Positions 50,326 through 59,884 of a DNA stretch of 64,000 nt are shown here, one piece after another. Made by a program: the position numbers and the translations under genes. Every line of letters begins with the position of its first letter. Within the stretch, counting starts at the first letter, position 1. Origin of the DNA: Treponema sp. Its GTDB lineage: Bacteria; Spirochaetota; Spirochaetia; Treponematales; Treponemataceae. The stretch covers positions 34,140 through 98,139 of the forward strand of contig JAAYNH010000104.1 of assembly GCA_012520945.1 (NCBI GenBank). The letters are read 5' to 3'. Under the pieces are notes generated by a model. That model was not told where the DNA came from and ran no database searches. It was given only the letters and a program-made list of their open reading frames with translations.

Positions 50326-53112
50326 ATGCAAAAGAATTTATTTATTTTTACAATTGTTTTTTTGATTTTATTTAGTTTTTTCGGCTGTGCCACAAAAACA
50401 CCGGAAATTGTACCGGAACCAAAATCAGTTCAAGAATTAATTTTATCCGGCCAAACGGAAGAAGCTCGACAAATGTTTCAATCAAAAATTGATATTAATG
50501 CTGTCGATGAAAGCGGTATGTCGGCTTTACACGCAGCAGCTCAAACAAATAGTCATGATTTAGCGGCTTTTTTGCTTTTTTTAGGTGCTGACCCCAATTT
50601 AAAAAATTTAGCAGGTGAAACACCTTTACTTACTGCCATTAATAATAATGCAAAAGAAACAGTGAAGCTTTTAGCACCGGAAGGCGATGCCTTTTTTGCT
50701 GTGGATAAATTTGGCAAAACCGCTTTTGAGACAGGACTTGAAAAAGGTGATGAATTTGCATCTTTTCTAATTACCGAAAAAACAGGAAATATGTTAGATA
50801 AAAACGGTAACAATATAGTTCATTACTTGGTAAAAGCAGAAAATCTCAACGGCATTGAATTTTGCATAAAAATGAAAGTACCTGTTTCTCTTGCAAACAA
50901 AAAAGGTATAACTCCATTGCATTTGGCTTATGAAAAAATGTACAGTTTACCAACAGTAAAAATCGCAGCCTCTTTATTAATGGCAAATGCCACTCCTTTA
51001 CGTGATAAATTTAATTATTTTGAAGATGCTGTTAAAACTCGTAATCCTTCTTTGCGTTTTGTTGATGGACAAACTCCTTTGCATTTTGCAACAATGACAG
51101 GTGAAAAAGGAATCGTTGAGTATTTTATAGAACGAAAAGCTCCTGTAATGGCAAAAAACATTATGGGTTCTACACCGTTACACGAAGCTGTTCGTAGTGG
51201 AAATTTAGAAATCGTACAACTTTTGCTCAAAGCGGGTGCTAATCCAAATTCTCAAGACAGTTTAGGAAAAACTCCTTTTTTATTGGTAACACCGGTAAAA
51301 ACTCGTTCTCAAATTTATGATCTTCTTTTACAAAACGGTGCAAATCCTAATGCAAAAGATTTGTTTGGGGACACACCTTTACACTTGGCAGTAATGTCCG
51401 GCATGGAAGTAGAAATTTTAGAAAAATTAACTCGTGCAGGTGCAGATATTAACGAACGAAACAAAGAGGGAGTAACACCTTTAGCATTAGCCGTAGAAAG
51501 AAAAAACATTGCTCAAGTGAGATTTTTGTCAAGTGGAAAAGCAGATATTCATGCAGAAGATATTTCAGGTAATACTCCATTAAGCCGTGCATTAGGTGGC
51601 TTGGCAGAAGAACAAAAACTTGAAATTTTGAAAATAATTGTTACTTCTCAGAATATTGCCAGTCGCGATTCATATGGAAATTCTCCTTTGCACGTCGCTG
51701 TAAAAATAAATGCTCCAAGTGCTCAATTAGATTATCTTCTTTCTTTAACAAATGATGTTAATGCCCGCAATAAAGACGGAGAAACTCCGCTTTTGCTTGC
51801 AGTTCAATATAATCGACGAATTTTGGGTGAAAAACTTTTATCAAAACGTGCAAATGTTTTCAGCACAAATAACAAAAACTATTCCGCTTTACGTTATGCA
51901 ATGAAATTAGGCGGAGATGTTCAAGACTGGCTTTTAACCAGTGAGGTTATTAAAGCAACTGATGGTAGCGGAAACACACCTTTACATTATGCGGCGGAAT
52001 GGAAATTTGACAATTCCGTTTTGATTTTACTTGAAAAAGGAGCAAATATTAATACGCAAAATGCAAATGGCGAAACTCCTTTATTTAGTGCGATTAAAGC
52101 AAACTCAACTTCAACAATTTCTCTTTTAATTCAAAAAGGTGCCATAAAAGATGCTAGAGATTTTTTAGGTAACACACCTTTACACAGTTGTGTTTTACGC
52201 GATGCAAAAGATGCAGCAAAAATGCTCATTCTATCCGGTGCAGACTTAAATGCTAAAAATCTTGCAGGACAAACGCCACTTTCAGAAGCCGCACGGCAAG
52301 GAAGAATTTCCATGGTTACCCTTTTATTGGATAACGGTGCGGATATCAACGCTTTTGACGCAACCGGTAAAACAATTCTCATGGACTCAATCCAAAGTGG
52401 TAGCATTGAAATAGTTTCTCTTTTACTAAAACGCGGTGCGTCTCCCACAATGCAAGAAATGTACGGTCGTAATGCATATCACGAAGCTGCATATAAAGGA
52501 AATATTCAGTTAATTAACATGGTGCGTTCTGCAGGAGGTAATCCTTTAGCACGTGATGCACACGGTGTAACTCCTTTTAGTTTAGTGATGGATAAAGACA
52601 TAAATGTAATCAAAGCCGTTTTGGGCAGTTCAAACCGTTTAATTGACAGTGACGGAAACACTCCTTTACACATTGCTACTTCAAATAAATTAGAAAAAAG
52701 TAAATTAGCATCTTTATGTCAAATGAACTATCCAATTAATGCAAGAAACAAAAATGGTATGACAAGTCTTTGCTTTGCCGCAAAGAATCAACTGCAAGAA
52801 CAAGCAAAAGTACTTTTAGAATACGGTGCCGATCCGTTCATATTAGATAATTCCGGTGAATGTGCTCTCACCTATGCAATGAAGGATGAAGAAACAAATA
52901 TCCTCAGCGATATGGTAAAAATTGTAGGCAATGCTAAAGACATGGTTGGAGACGGAATTTTACATTACGCCGCTCGTGTTGCAAATGAGGATACAATTAA
53001 ACGATTAGTTTCTATGGGCTTAGATAAAACAGCACGCAACATTTCCGGTGAAACACCATATGATATGGCTAAACGATGGCTACGCAATGACATTGCGGAA
53101 ATGCTAAAATAA
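50326..53112 (+). CDS. Giant ankyrin-repeat lipoprotein
   Basis: The 928-residue product has a lipoprotein signal (MQKNLFIFTIVFLILFSFFG then C). It then has more than twenty roughly 33-residue ankyrin repeats from about residue 60 to the end, each with the G-x-TPLH or G-x-TPL pattern and a following LLxxGA helix (for example GSTPLHEAVRSGNLEIVQLL and GNTPLHYAAEWKFDNSVLIL). Ankyrin arrays bind other proteins. The lipobox places this one on an envelope membrane rather than in the cytoplasm. A few repeats are degenerate. The nearest terminator is directly downstream. Confidence 0.93.
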   Translation: MQKNLFIFTIVFLILFSFFGCATKTPEIVPEPKSVQELILSGQTEEARQMFQSKIDINAVDESGMSALHAAAQTNSHDLAAFLLFLGADPNLKNLAGETPLLTAINNNAKETVKLLAPEGDAFFAVDKFGKTAFETGLEKGDEFASFLITEKTGNMLDKNGNNIVHYLVKAENLNGIEFCIKMKVPVSLANKKGITPLHLAYEKMYSLPTVKIAASLLMANATPLRDKFNYFEDAVKTRNPSLRFVDGQTPLHFATMTGEKGIVEYFIERKAPVMAKNIMGSTPLHEAVRSGNLEIVQLLLKAGANPNSQDSLGKTPFLLVTPVKTRSQIYDLLLQNGANPNAKDLFGDTPLHLAVMSGMEVEILEKLTRAGADINERNKEGVTPLALAVERKNIAQVRFLSSGKADIHAEDISGNTPLSRALGGLAEEQKLEILKIIVTSQNIASRDSYGNSPLHVAVKINAPSAQLDYLLSLTNDVNARNKDGETPLLLAVQYNRRILGEKLLSKRANVFSTNNKNYSALRYAMKLGGDVQDWLLTSEVIKATDGSGNTPLHYAAEWKFDNSVLILLEKGANINTQNANGETPLFSAIKANSTSTISLLIQKGAIKDARDFLGNTPLHSCVLRDAKDAAKMLILSGADLNAKNLAGQTPLSEAARQGRISMVTLLLDNGADINAFDATGKTILMDSIQSGSIEIVSLLLKRGASPTMQEMYGRNAYHEAAYKGNIQLINMVRSAGGNPLARDAHGVTPFSLVMDKDINVIKAVLGSSNRLIDSDGNTPLHIATSNKLEKSKLASLCQMNYPINARNKNGMTSLCFAAKNQLQEQAKVLLEYGADPFILDNSGECALTYAMKDEETNILSDMVKIVGNAKDMVGDGILHYAARVANEDTIKRLVSMGLDKTARNISGETPYDMAKRWLRNDIAEMLK

Positions 53113-53119
53113 AAAAGCT

Positions 53120-53154
53120 AAGGGTTATTTTTTACAAAAATAGCCCTTTTTTTA
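53120..53154 (+). terminator. Intrinsic terminator after the ankyrin gene
   Basis: AAGGGTTATTTTT pairs with AAAAATAGCCCTT (one G-T pair) around TAC and is followed by T-rich sequence. Confidence 0.8.
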
Positions 53155-53200
53155 TTTCATAACCACAATATTATAACTTCAGGCGCAACTTCAGGCATAC

Positions 53201-53229
53201 TTGACCAAAACACTTTTTTCAATCATATT
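53201..53229 (+). promoter_or_regulatory. Promoter for near-leaderless DUF4912 mRNA (candidate)
   Basis: TTGACC (53201-53206), 17 nt, CATATT (53224-53229), then 7 nt to the ATG at 53237. No ribosome site is visible. The in-frame ATG/TTG region upstream would overlap the promoter. Confidence 0.45.
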
Positions 53230-53236
53230 AGACATC

Positions 53237-53896
53237 ATGGACAGTTCATTAGTTACACGAACATATTTGGAAACTCTTTCAACAGCAGACTTAATCGATT
53301 TGGCCGAAGAATATGAAATAGACATTCCTTCCGACTTGAACAGAAGATTTATCATAGCCGAATTACTTGAAGCTGCAGAATATGCAAATACCACAACACA
53401 AAGCGATTTAATTCCCAGTGAAAAAATTATTAATCCTGTCAATGAATTGCCTTATACGTATAATGAATCACAAATGGGTGTTGTTTTACGCAATCCCGCT
53501 TGGTGTTTTGTATATTGGGACATTCGTAGTGCTGATTTGGAATTACTTTTTCCTGCAAGCGGTTTTATTGAACTTGTTCTCAAAGTTTCTTTTTATGAGT
53601 CATTGGACAGCAATAAATGCACGGAAAGCTTTGATATTCCTTTGGTTACAGAAACACGTGAATTGTTTGTATTTTTACCTGCAGATGAAAAAATTATCAA
53701 GCTTGATTTAATTGCTAAATTTGGAAACCGCAAACCGCTAAATATTGCAAATTCAGCAAAAATTGAAATTCCAAAAGCAAATTTAGAAATTAGTTCTTCA
53801 GCTTTAACAAAAGATGTTTCACCAATTTTGAGTCTTTCGGGTTTACCAAAAATATTGCAATCACAATATTCAAAACATAGACAATCATTTATATAA
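53237..53896 (+). CDS. DUF4912 domain protein
   Basis: The 219-residue protein begins with a short SAP/Rho-N-like helical region (STADLIDLAEEYEIDIPSDL) and continues with the DUF4912 core, marked by MGVVLRNPAWCFVYWDIRSA near residues 80-99 where the family has a strand and a Y/F-W-E/D-I motif. DUF4912 has no established biochemistry. I associate it with neighbouring alpha-glucan GH57 enzymes in other bacteria, which fits the gene that follows 33 nt later with an AGGAGA ribosome site. The pair probably works together; the link is inference from context. Confidence 0.8.
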   Translation: MDSSLVTRTYLETLSTADLIDLAEEYEIDIPSDLNRRFIIAELLEAAEYANTTTQSDLIPSEKIINPVNELPYTYNESQMGVVLRNPAWCFVYWDIRSADLELLFPASGFIELVLKVSFYESLDSNKCTESFDIPLVTETRELFVFLPADEKIIKLDLIAKFGNRKPLNIANSAKIEIPKANLEISSSALTKDVSPILSLSGLPKILQSQYSKHRQSFI

Positions 53897-53928
53897 AAAA
53901 GTGGCAAAAAATAATAGGAGAAATTATC

Positions 53929-55479
53929 ATGTCGAATAAGAACCTTGTTTTGCATATTAACTCACATCAAGATTATTTAGCAAATTCAGAAAATCACGAC
54001 AGCGAAAAATTTAATATACTTTTTTCAAGCATAACACAAACTTTTTTGCCACTTTTAAATATGTTTGCAAATTTAGAGGCAGACGGCATATTTTTTAAGG
54101 TAAGCATGGTTTTTACACCATCACTTTGTGCAATGCTCGCAGATCCTGTAATTCAACAAGCATATATTGAATGGCTTGACAAACTAATATCTTTTGGTGA
54201 AACACAAATAAGCAAAAATCCTAATGCTGAAAAATATTTGAAACAATTACGTTATGCAAAACGAGATTTTACCGAAACGTTAAACCAGGACATTCTTTCA
54301 AAAATTGATTATTATGCTCGACGTGGCAATATTGAACTTCTAGCAACAGCGGCTACTAACTGTTTTTTGCCACATTATATTGATTTACCTGAAGCAATTA
54401 ATGCTCAAATTGAAACAGGTTTGCTTTCTCACAGAAATTTTTTTAGTACTTCTCCGGAAGGTTTTTATCTTCCTTTTATGGGATATACACAAGGAATTGA
54501 GCGTTTTATAAAATCATATGGTTTACGTTATACCGTTTTAGATAGTCACGGTTTGCTTTTTGCAGATCCTGTCCCTCAAGCAGGAATCTTTTCACCGGCT
54601 CGTTGCTATAATTCATTGATGATTTTCCCAAAAGATAATGAAACAGATGAATTGCTTTTTGGTGAAAACGGCTATATTAACAATGAAATATATCTTGATA
54701 CAAACCGTGACGTGGGCTTTGAAGAAAAACTTTCTAAAATTTCTAAATTTCTTAACAGCGATAAAATGCGTATTTCTACCGGTTTTAAATATTGGACAAA
54801 AAACAATGAAATATATGATGAACAAAAAGCGAATGCACAAGCCATAATTGATGCTACAAATTTTTTAAATAATAAATCCGAAAAGTTACAAAATGCACAA
54901 GATTTGCTCAAAGGAAGTGACGTTTGCGATGTTTGCGTTTTTGATTCAGAGCTTTTTGGTCAAAAATGGGCTGAAGGATTAATTTGGTTAGAACAAATAT
55001 TTAGACAAGCAAATAAAAGAGATGATATAAATTTAGTTCTTTATGAAGATTTAACTTCAGATCCGTTTTCATATGAAAAAATCCAACCTTTTCTTAGTAG
55101 TAATGAAGGTGGTGGTTACGGTGAAAATTTGCTTGACAGTTCCACCGGGTGGATGTTGCGTTATGTTAGAAAAGCATGTGAAAGAATGATAGATTTATCA
55201 TCACGTTTTATTGATGACACAGGATTAAAAGCTCGTTCATTAAACTTAGGAGCAAAAGAAGTGCTTTTAGCACAAAGCTCAGACTGGGCTAAAATGATTA
55301 GCAGTCGAAGTTTTCCCGAATATGCAAAAAAAGAATTTACAAACTGCATTATTAATTTTACTACCCTTTTTGATTCATTAGGTTCTAATTCAATCAGTAC
55401 TGAGTGGCTTACAAATACTGAAAAAGCACATACTATTTTTCCATGGATTAATTATCACATTTTTAGTCCTAAAAAATAA
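53929..55479 (+). CDS. GH57/DUF1957-family protein with altered catalytic residues
   Basis: GH57 enzymes such as glycogen branching enzymes act on alpha-glucans. The 516-residue product follows the branching-enzyme pattern: HINSHQDYL at 9-17 for the normal H-x-H-x-P, ATNCFLPHY at 142-150 for the normal A-T-H, LPFMGY at 181-186 for the normal LPEC-x-Y that carries the nucleophile glutamate, and VFDSELFGQKWAEG at 337-350 for the acid/base aspartate, which is kept. Thus the nucleophile is phenylalanine 183 and two histidines are lost. It is either a non-catalytic glucan-binding homologue or a divergent enzyme. It is co-transcribed with the DUF4912 gene. Confidence 0.85.
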   Translation: MSNKNLVLHINSHQDYLANSENHDSEKFNILFSSITQTFLPLLNMFANLEADGIFFKVSMVFTPSLCAMLADPVIQQAYIEWLDKLISFGETQISKNPNAEKYLKQLRYAKRDFTETLNQDILSKIDYYARRGNIELLATAATNCFLPHYIDLPEAINAQIETGLLSHRNFFSTSPEGFYLPFMGYTQGIERFIKSYGLRYTVLDSHGLLFADPVPQAGIFSPARCYNSLMIFPKDNETDELLFGENGYINNEIYLDTNRDVGFEEKLSKISKFLNSDKMRISTGFKYWTKNNEIYDEQKANAQAIIDATNFLNNKSEKLQNAQDLLKGSDVCDVCVFDSELFGQKWAEGLIWLEQIFRQANKRDDINLVLYEDLTSDPFSYEKIQPFLSSNEGGGYGENLLDSSTGWMLRYVRKACERMIDLSSRFIDDTGLKARSLNLGAKEVLLAQSSDWAKMISSRSFPEYAKKEFTNCIINFTTLFDSLGSNSISTEWLTNTEKAHTIFPWINYHIFSPKK

Positions 55480-55486
55480 TAAAAAT

Positions 55487-56785
55487 TTAATCTAAACTTT
55501 GATACTCTTTTATTCGCCTTATTAAGTCAATCATGTTTTGTGCATTTTCAATGCCTTCTTTTGCCGGATCAAAACTCGGGTCCAATGCTAAAGATTGTTT
55601 CCAAACATCGATTGCTTCTTCAAGCATTTCTTCATTATAAAGCTGCAATCCTTCAATATATAAAGAATCCACTTCTTCCTGCAATGCTTTTCGTCCTTTA
55701 TCACCAAGATTCATTTTAGCACACAGGCTAATTCTATTAACCGGATTTATAGAACTTGTCATGTCAAATGTATAATTAACATTTATAAAAAATTTTTTCA
55801 CTTCAAATTCGGTACCAAAACTGAATCTAGGATTTGCACCTGAAAGTAAAAATCCTGTCTGAAAAGAAAAAAAGTGAGTACATTGAACCGAAAGTCCAAA
55901 ACCGGCAGAAAACATCTCACTTTTTGAAACATCAAGTATATTTATCGGTTGTCTAAATTCCAACGTTAAAATCACCGGACGAACAACTTGATATGAAATG
56001 CCCAATGCAAAATGCGTAGGCAAAGCATCGTCTAACTTTGCACCTTTGTCTAGACCGGTAAAAGCTGCACCTAAATTAGTGGCAACAAGTCCAATTTGAA
56101 AATTCGGGTCGCGTGAAGAAAAATTTTTTGCCAAATTAAAGCGTATCTGAAATCCTAAATCTGCCATAAAAGCAATTGCAGATTGAGAAAGACCTGACTT
56201 TTCAATTATTGTCATGGAAAAATCATCTGCATAATCAGGTACGCTTCTATATGCAGCTTTTATATTTGCACCAAAAGCCAAGCCCTTAAATTTATATCCT
56301 GAAAAAAAATTGTACGCAAAATTTAATGTAGCAGTTGTTTCACTATAATATCCACCGGAAGATCTTTGACCAAAATGATTATATTCAGTAAATGGCACAT
56401 AAAAACATTTAATACTTGTACCCCAACCAAAATTGTTATTTCGTGATGTAAGTGCAAAAGTGTCCACAGAAGAGTCTGCAATCCATGCATTATGAAAAAC
56501 AGCTAATTCACTACTTTCTAAAACAGAACTTGCAGCCGGATTAAATTCCAAAAAACCAATATCGTTTGATAGTCCGGTAAAAGCACTGCCCATTGCTTCT
56601 GCTCGTCCGCCTGTAGGAATATAAAGAGAACGAAAAACCGTTTGTCCTTCTTTTGCATCCAAAAGAGCAGAAAAACCTTGAGAAAGCCCCGCATACAAAT
56701 CTTGATATTCTAAAGCAATTGTTTTATCAACTTTTGTAAAGGTGAGAATAATTAGTAATAAAGCAAAAAGAAAATACTTCCTCAT
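55487..56785 (-). CDS. UPF0164-family outer-membrane-type protein with C-terminal TPR
   Basis: The 432-residue protein has a signal peptide (MRKYFLFALLLIILTF...) and the UPF0164 core: IPTGGRAEAMGSAFTGLSND, ELAVFHNAWIADSSVDTF and many amphipathic beta strands, like FadL/PorV-type barrels in treponemes. The last 90 residues contain a tetratricopeptide-like motif (YNEEMLEEAIDVWKQSLALD). FadL-like barrels move hydrophobic compounds across the outer membrane; a role here is by family only. It converges with the GH57 gene, separated by 7 nt. Confidence 0.85.
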   Translation of the reverse strand: MRKYFLFALLLIILTFTKVDKTIALEYQDLYAGLSQGFSALLDAKEGQTVFRSLYIPTGGRAEAMGSAFTGLSNDIGFLEFNPAASSVLESSELAVFHNAWIADSSVDTFALTSRNNNFGWGTSIKCFYVPFTEYNHFGQRSSGGYYSETTATLNFAYNFFSGYKFKGLAFGANIKAAYRSVPDYADDFSMTIIEKSGLSQSAIAFMADLGFQIRFNLAKNFSSRDPNFQIGLVATNLGAAFTGLDKGAKLDDALPTHFALGISYQVVRPVILTLEFRQPINILDVSKSEMFSAGFGLSVQCTHFFSFQTGFLLSGANPRFSFGTEFEVKKFFINVNYTFDMTSSINPVNRISLCAKMNLGDKGRKALQEEVDSLYIEGLQLYNEEMLEEAIDVWKQSLALDPSFDPAKEGIENAQNMIDLIRRIKEYQSLD

Positions 56786-56911
56786 ATTATAATCTTCGGT
56801 CTAAATTATAACTCATTTTATGAATTTATTCCTTATTATTGCATTAATTTTAATCATTTTTAACCGAAAATATATAAGAAAAGAATTTTATTTGCTATAA
56901 TATATATATAA

Positions 56912-59884
56912 TTGAAAAAAATATTATTGCTAACATTTATGATTTTTCTCTTTTTGCCTAATGGCTTTTGTAAAAGTAAAAAAAAGCCGGACACATTCAA
57001 AGAAGTTGAGCAACTTTTTAATGAAAAAGAATACAGTAGTGCACTTTTACAATTAGCACAACTATTAAATAATAGCCCTGAAAATTTTGATGATGCACAA
57101 AAATATATTTCACAAATTATGAAAAACAGAAAAATTTATTATGACTTTTCCGAAACTCTTTTACATAACTTGCGCGAACATCCTGAAAATGCAAAATTAC
57201 ATCTAGACATGATTGAACAACTTGAAGAAATGGAAAAAAATCCTAATAAAATTACAAAAGCATTTTTACGTCAAGTAAAATCAGCGGCACAGTTTACATA
57301 TTACAAAGCACAATTCGAACAAATTATGCAAGACGGAAAAAACCTTTTGGTGAAAAAAAAATATCTTGAAAGTGCAAAAAAATTCCAAGAAGGTTTTTCT
57401 CTTTATCAAGAAGAATATTTTGCAGAAAATACCAAGCCTGAATATGTTGAACCTGTAAAAAAAGGTTTGGAAACTATTGCTTTTTCGATTAATAATTTTA
57501 CCTCATATTATCTTATTTTAAAAGAATCCATAGAAAATTATGAAAAAGTTTTACAAACAGGTATTTATAATAACATATTAATTTCTCACAACAATGTTTT
57601 TACAAATTTTTCAAACTATGCAAAATTACGAAACGACATTGCACAAGCGGGAAATACATTTCATGACATTTTTAATATATTATCACATATAAACTCAGAA
57701 CTTACAGAAGCGTCTTTTTTGCCTTTTGCATATCGATTTACATTGGGAAGAGTAAATGATCCACTAACAGGTATATTAGCTGTATTTGATTCTATTTGGG
57801 AAGAAAAAATGCCTGTAATAAAATACTTAGCTCAAAACAATGCAATGAATAGTTTAAATGGCTTGATAAATTTTTTGAAAAAAAAAGATTTTATTTTCGA
57901 CATTGAGGATAATGATATTAGTCAGTCAACCACAGCGATAAATAATACTTTAAATTTTTTCAATTTAGCAAACAATGCAGAAAGACTTGATTCTTTGCGT
58001 CAAAAGCCTATAGATGAAAATTTTTCTCAAAATATAGATTTTGCACAATATATTGCAAACGGTTTTTTAAAAGAAATTAAAACTGCCGAATTTTTAGGGA
58101 AACAAATAAATGAAGCAAACGCTTTTAATTTTGAACAAAAAAACTATGCAGAAAAAATGATTTTAATGGCACAAACTTTTCATGAGCTAAGTCAAAAATC
58201 TTTTGAAAATTTAAATTTAATAAAAAAAGAATTTGAAAAAGCAAATACATTACAAAACGAAACAAAAAATGCTTATGAACAATATATTAATTTTGTTGAT
58301 AAAATTGCACAAACTGCAAAAATTAAACATATTGAACAATGGAATATTTTGGCTCAAAATTATGAAATTGATTCTGTGAATATTTTAAATAATTATACTA
58401 ATATTTTTACACAAGCAAGTGATTTACTTAATATTGATAATAAGAGACAATACACTTTTCCAAAAGAAAGTATTGAAGTAATTAATTTAGCATACAAAAC
58501 ATTAGATAAAGATTATAACAAAATTTTACAAGAAAAAAACATTTTGCTTACAGCTCCGGAAACAGATGTTAAAAACGATAAAAATACGGCACAACAATAT
58601 CACATATCTTTAACTAAAATTGACGAATGTTTGATAACATTAGATTCATTAAAAAAACAAAGTCAAGAAATGCTTGAAATTGCACAAAAACAAATCGTTC
58701 AAGCTACAAGGGCACAAAATGAAGCGGAATTACGTTATAATGAAGCACTTCAAGCCTTAAAGCGCGAAAATTTTCAAACAGCACGTGATAGTTTGCAAAG
58801 AGCACGAACAAAATATAGTGAAGCACTTGCATTACAAGAAAATCCTGCTTTAAGACAAACAAGCGATAATATTTTACAACAATTAGGATTTGATATAAAC
58901 AAAGCTGAAAATGAAATTGTAGTTAAAGATGTGCGTCGTTTAACAACAAATGCTAAAGAAGAATATTACAACGGAAACTTTGAAAATGCAGAATCACTTT
59001 TAGTTCAAGCAAAAACTCGCTGGCATACGACTAATATTGAAGAAGATCCGGAAATTACTTCGCTTTATACTTTAGTTAATACTGCCCTATCAATGAAAAC
59101 CGGTCGTGTTATTCCACCAACAGCACCATTGTATCCGGAGATGAGTCAACTTTTAAATATTGCAAACCAAAACTATGATGAAGGCAAAAAATTAATTAAA
59201 CAAAATAATATGACAAAAGCAAAGATAATTTTAAATGATGCAAAAGAAAAAATCAATCAAGTAAAATTAGTTTATCCTATAAATCAAGAAGCAAGCCTTT
59301 TGTCACTAAGAATTGACCAACTTATCGATCCAATATCTTTTAACACAACTTTTGCTCAAAAAGTGCAAATTGCTAAAAACGATATTAACAAACCGGATAA
59401 AAGACAAAATGCATATACGGATTTACTTGACTTATATGAAATTAATCCTAAATATCCTGGATTAAAAAATGATATATATAATGCTGAGATTAAACTTGGC
59501 ATTCGTGTTCCGCCACCGAATATTGACGATTTGAATAAAGCTAAAAAACTTACTTCAGAGGCATTGGCGTTAATAAATAAGACGAACAGAACGGAAATTG
59601 AGTTAAATACTGCAATGGCAAAAGTAAATGAAGCTTTACGTCTTAATCCCGATGATAAAAATGCCATGCAAACAAAAGACCGTCTTTCTTCTTTAATTGG
59701 CGGAACATTATCTGTGGTTTTGTCTGCTGCCGATGAAGAAACTTATAATTTAGCAATTCAAGAATTATCACGAGGAAACACAATTCAAGCTTCAGCTTTA
59801 GTTGCACAACTTTTGCAAAAAAAACAAAACCAAAATTCAAGTAAAATTTTAGACTTAAAACGAAAGGTTGATTCTTTATTATAA
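56912..59884 (+). CDS. Exported TPR/coiled-coil protein, partner of the SpoIIE sensor gene
   Basis: The 990-residue protein starts at a TTG with TATAAT 10 nt upstream and has a signal peptide (MKKILLLTFMIFLFLPNGFC). The body is almost entirely helical: TPR-like pairs near 30-60, long Gln/Asn/Lys-rich coiled coils, then further TPR-like repeats near 620-670, 710-760 and 890-985 (RARTKYSEALALQENPALRQ, AMAKVNEALRLNPDDKNAMQ). It is a scaffold type. Its stop overlaps the start of the sensor-phosphatase gene (TAATG), so the two are translationally coupled and probably act together at the envelope. Confidence 0.8.
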   Translation: MKKILLLTFMIFLFLPNGFCKSKKKPDTFKEVEQLFNEKEYSSALLQLAQLLNNSPENFDDAQKYISQIMKNRKIYYDFSETLLHNLREHPENAKLHLDMIEQLEEMEKNPNKITKAFLRQVKSAAQFTYYKAQFEQIMQDGKNLLVKKKYLESAKKFQEGFSLYQEEYFAENTKPEYVEPVKKGLETIAFSINNFTSYYLILKESIENYEKVLQTGIYNNILISHNNVFTNFSNYAKLRNDIAQAGNTFHDIFNILSHINSELTEASFLPFAYRFTLGRVNDPLTGILAVFDSIWEEKMPVIKYLAQNNAMNSLNGLINFLKKKDFIFDIEDNDISQSTTAINNTLNFFNLANNAERLDSLRQKPIDENFSQNIDFAQYIANGFLKEIKTAEFLGKQINEANAFNFEQKNYAEKMILMAQTFHELSQKSFENLNLIKKEFEKANTLQNETKNAYEQYINFVDKIAQTAKIKHIEQWNILAQNYEIDSVNILNNYTNIFTQASDLLNIDNKRQYTFPKESIEVINLAYKTLDKDYNKILQEKNILLTAPETDVKNDKNTAQQYHISLTKIDECLITLDSLKKQSQEMLEIAQKQIVQATRAQNEAELRYNEALQALKRENFQTARDSLQRARTKYSEALALQENPALRQTSDNILQQLGFDINKAENEIVVKDVRRLTTNAKEEYYNGNFENAESLLVQAKTRWHTTNIEEDPEITSLYTLVNTALSMKTGRVIPPTAPLYPEMSQLLNIANQNYDEGKKLIKQNNMTKAKIILNDAKEKINQVKLVYPINQEASLLSLRIDQLIDPISFNTTFAQKVQIAKNDINKPDKRQNAYTDLLDLYEINPKYPGLKNDIYNAEIKLGIRVPPPNIDDLNKAKKLTSEALALINKTNRTEIELNTAMAKVNEALRLNPDDKNAMQTKDRLSSLIGGTLSVVLSAADEETYNLAIQELSRGNTIQASALVAQLLQKKQNQNSSKILDLKRKVDSLL

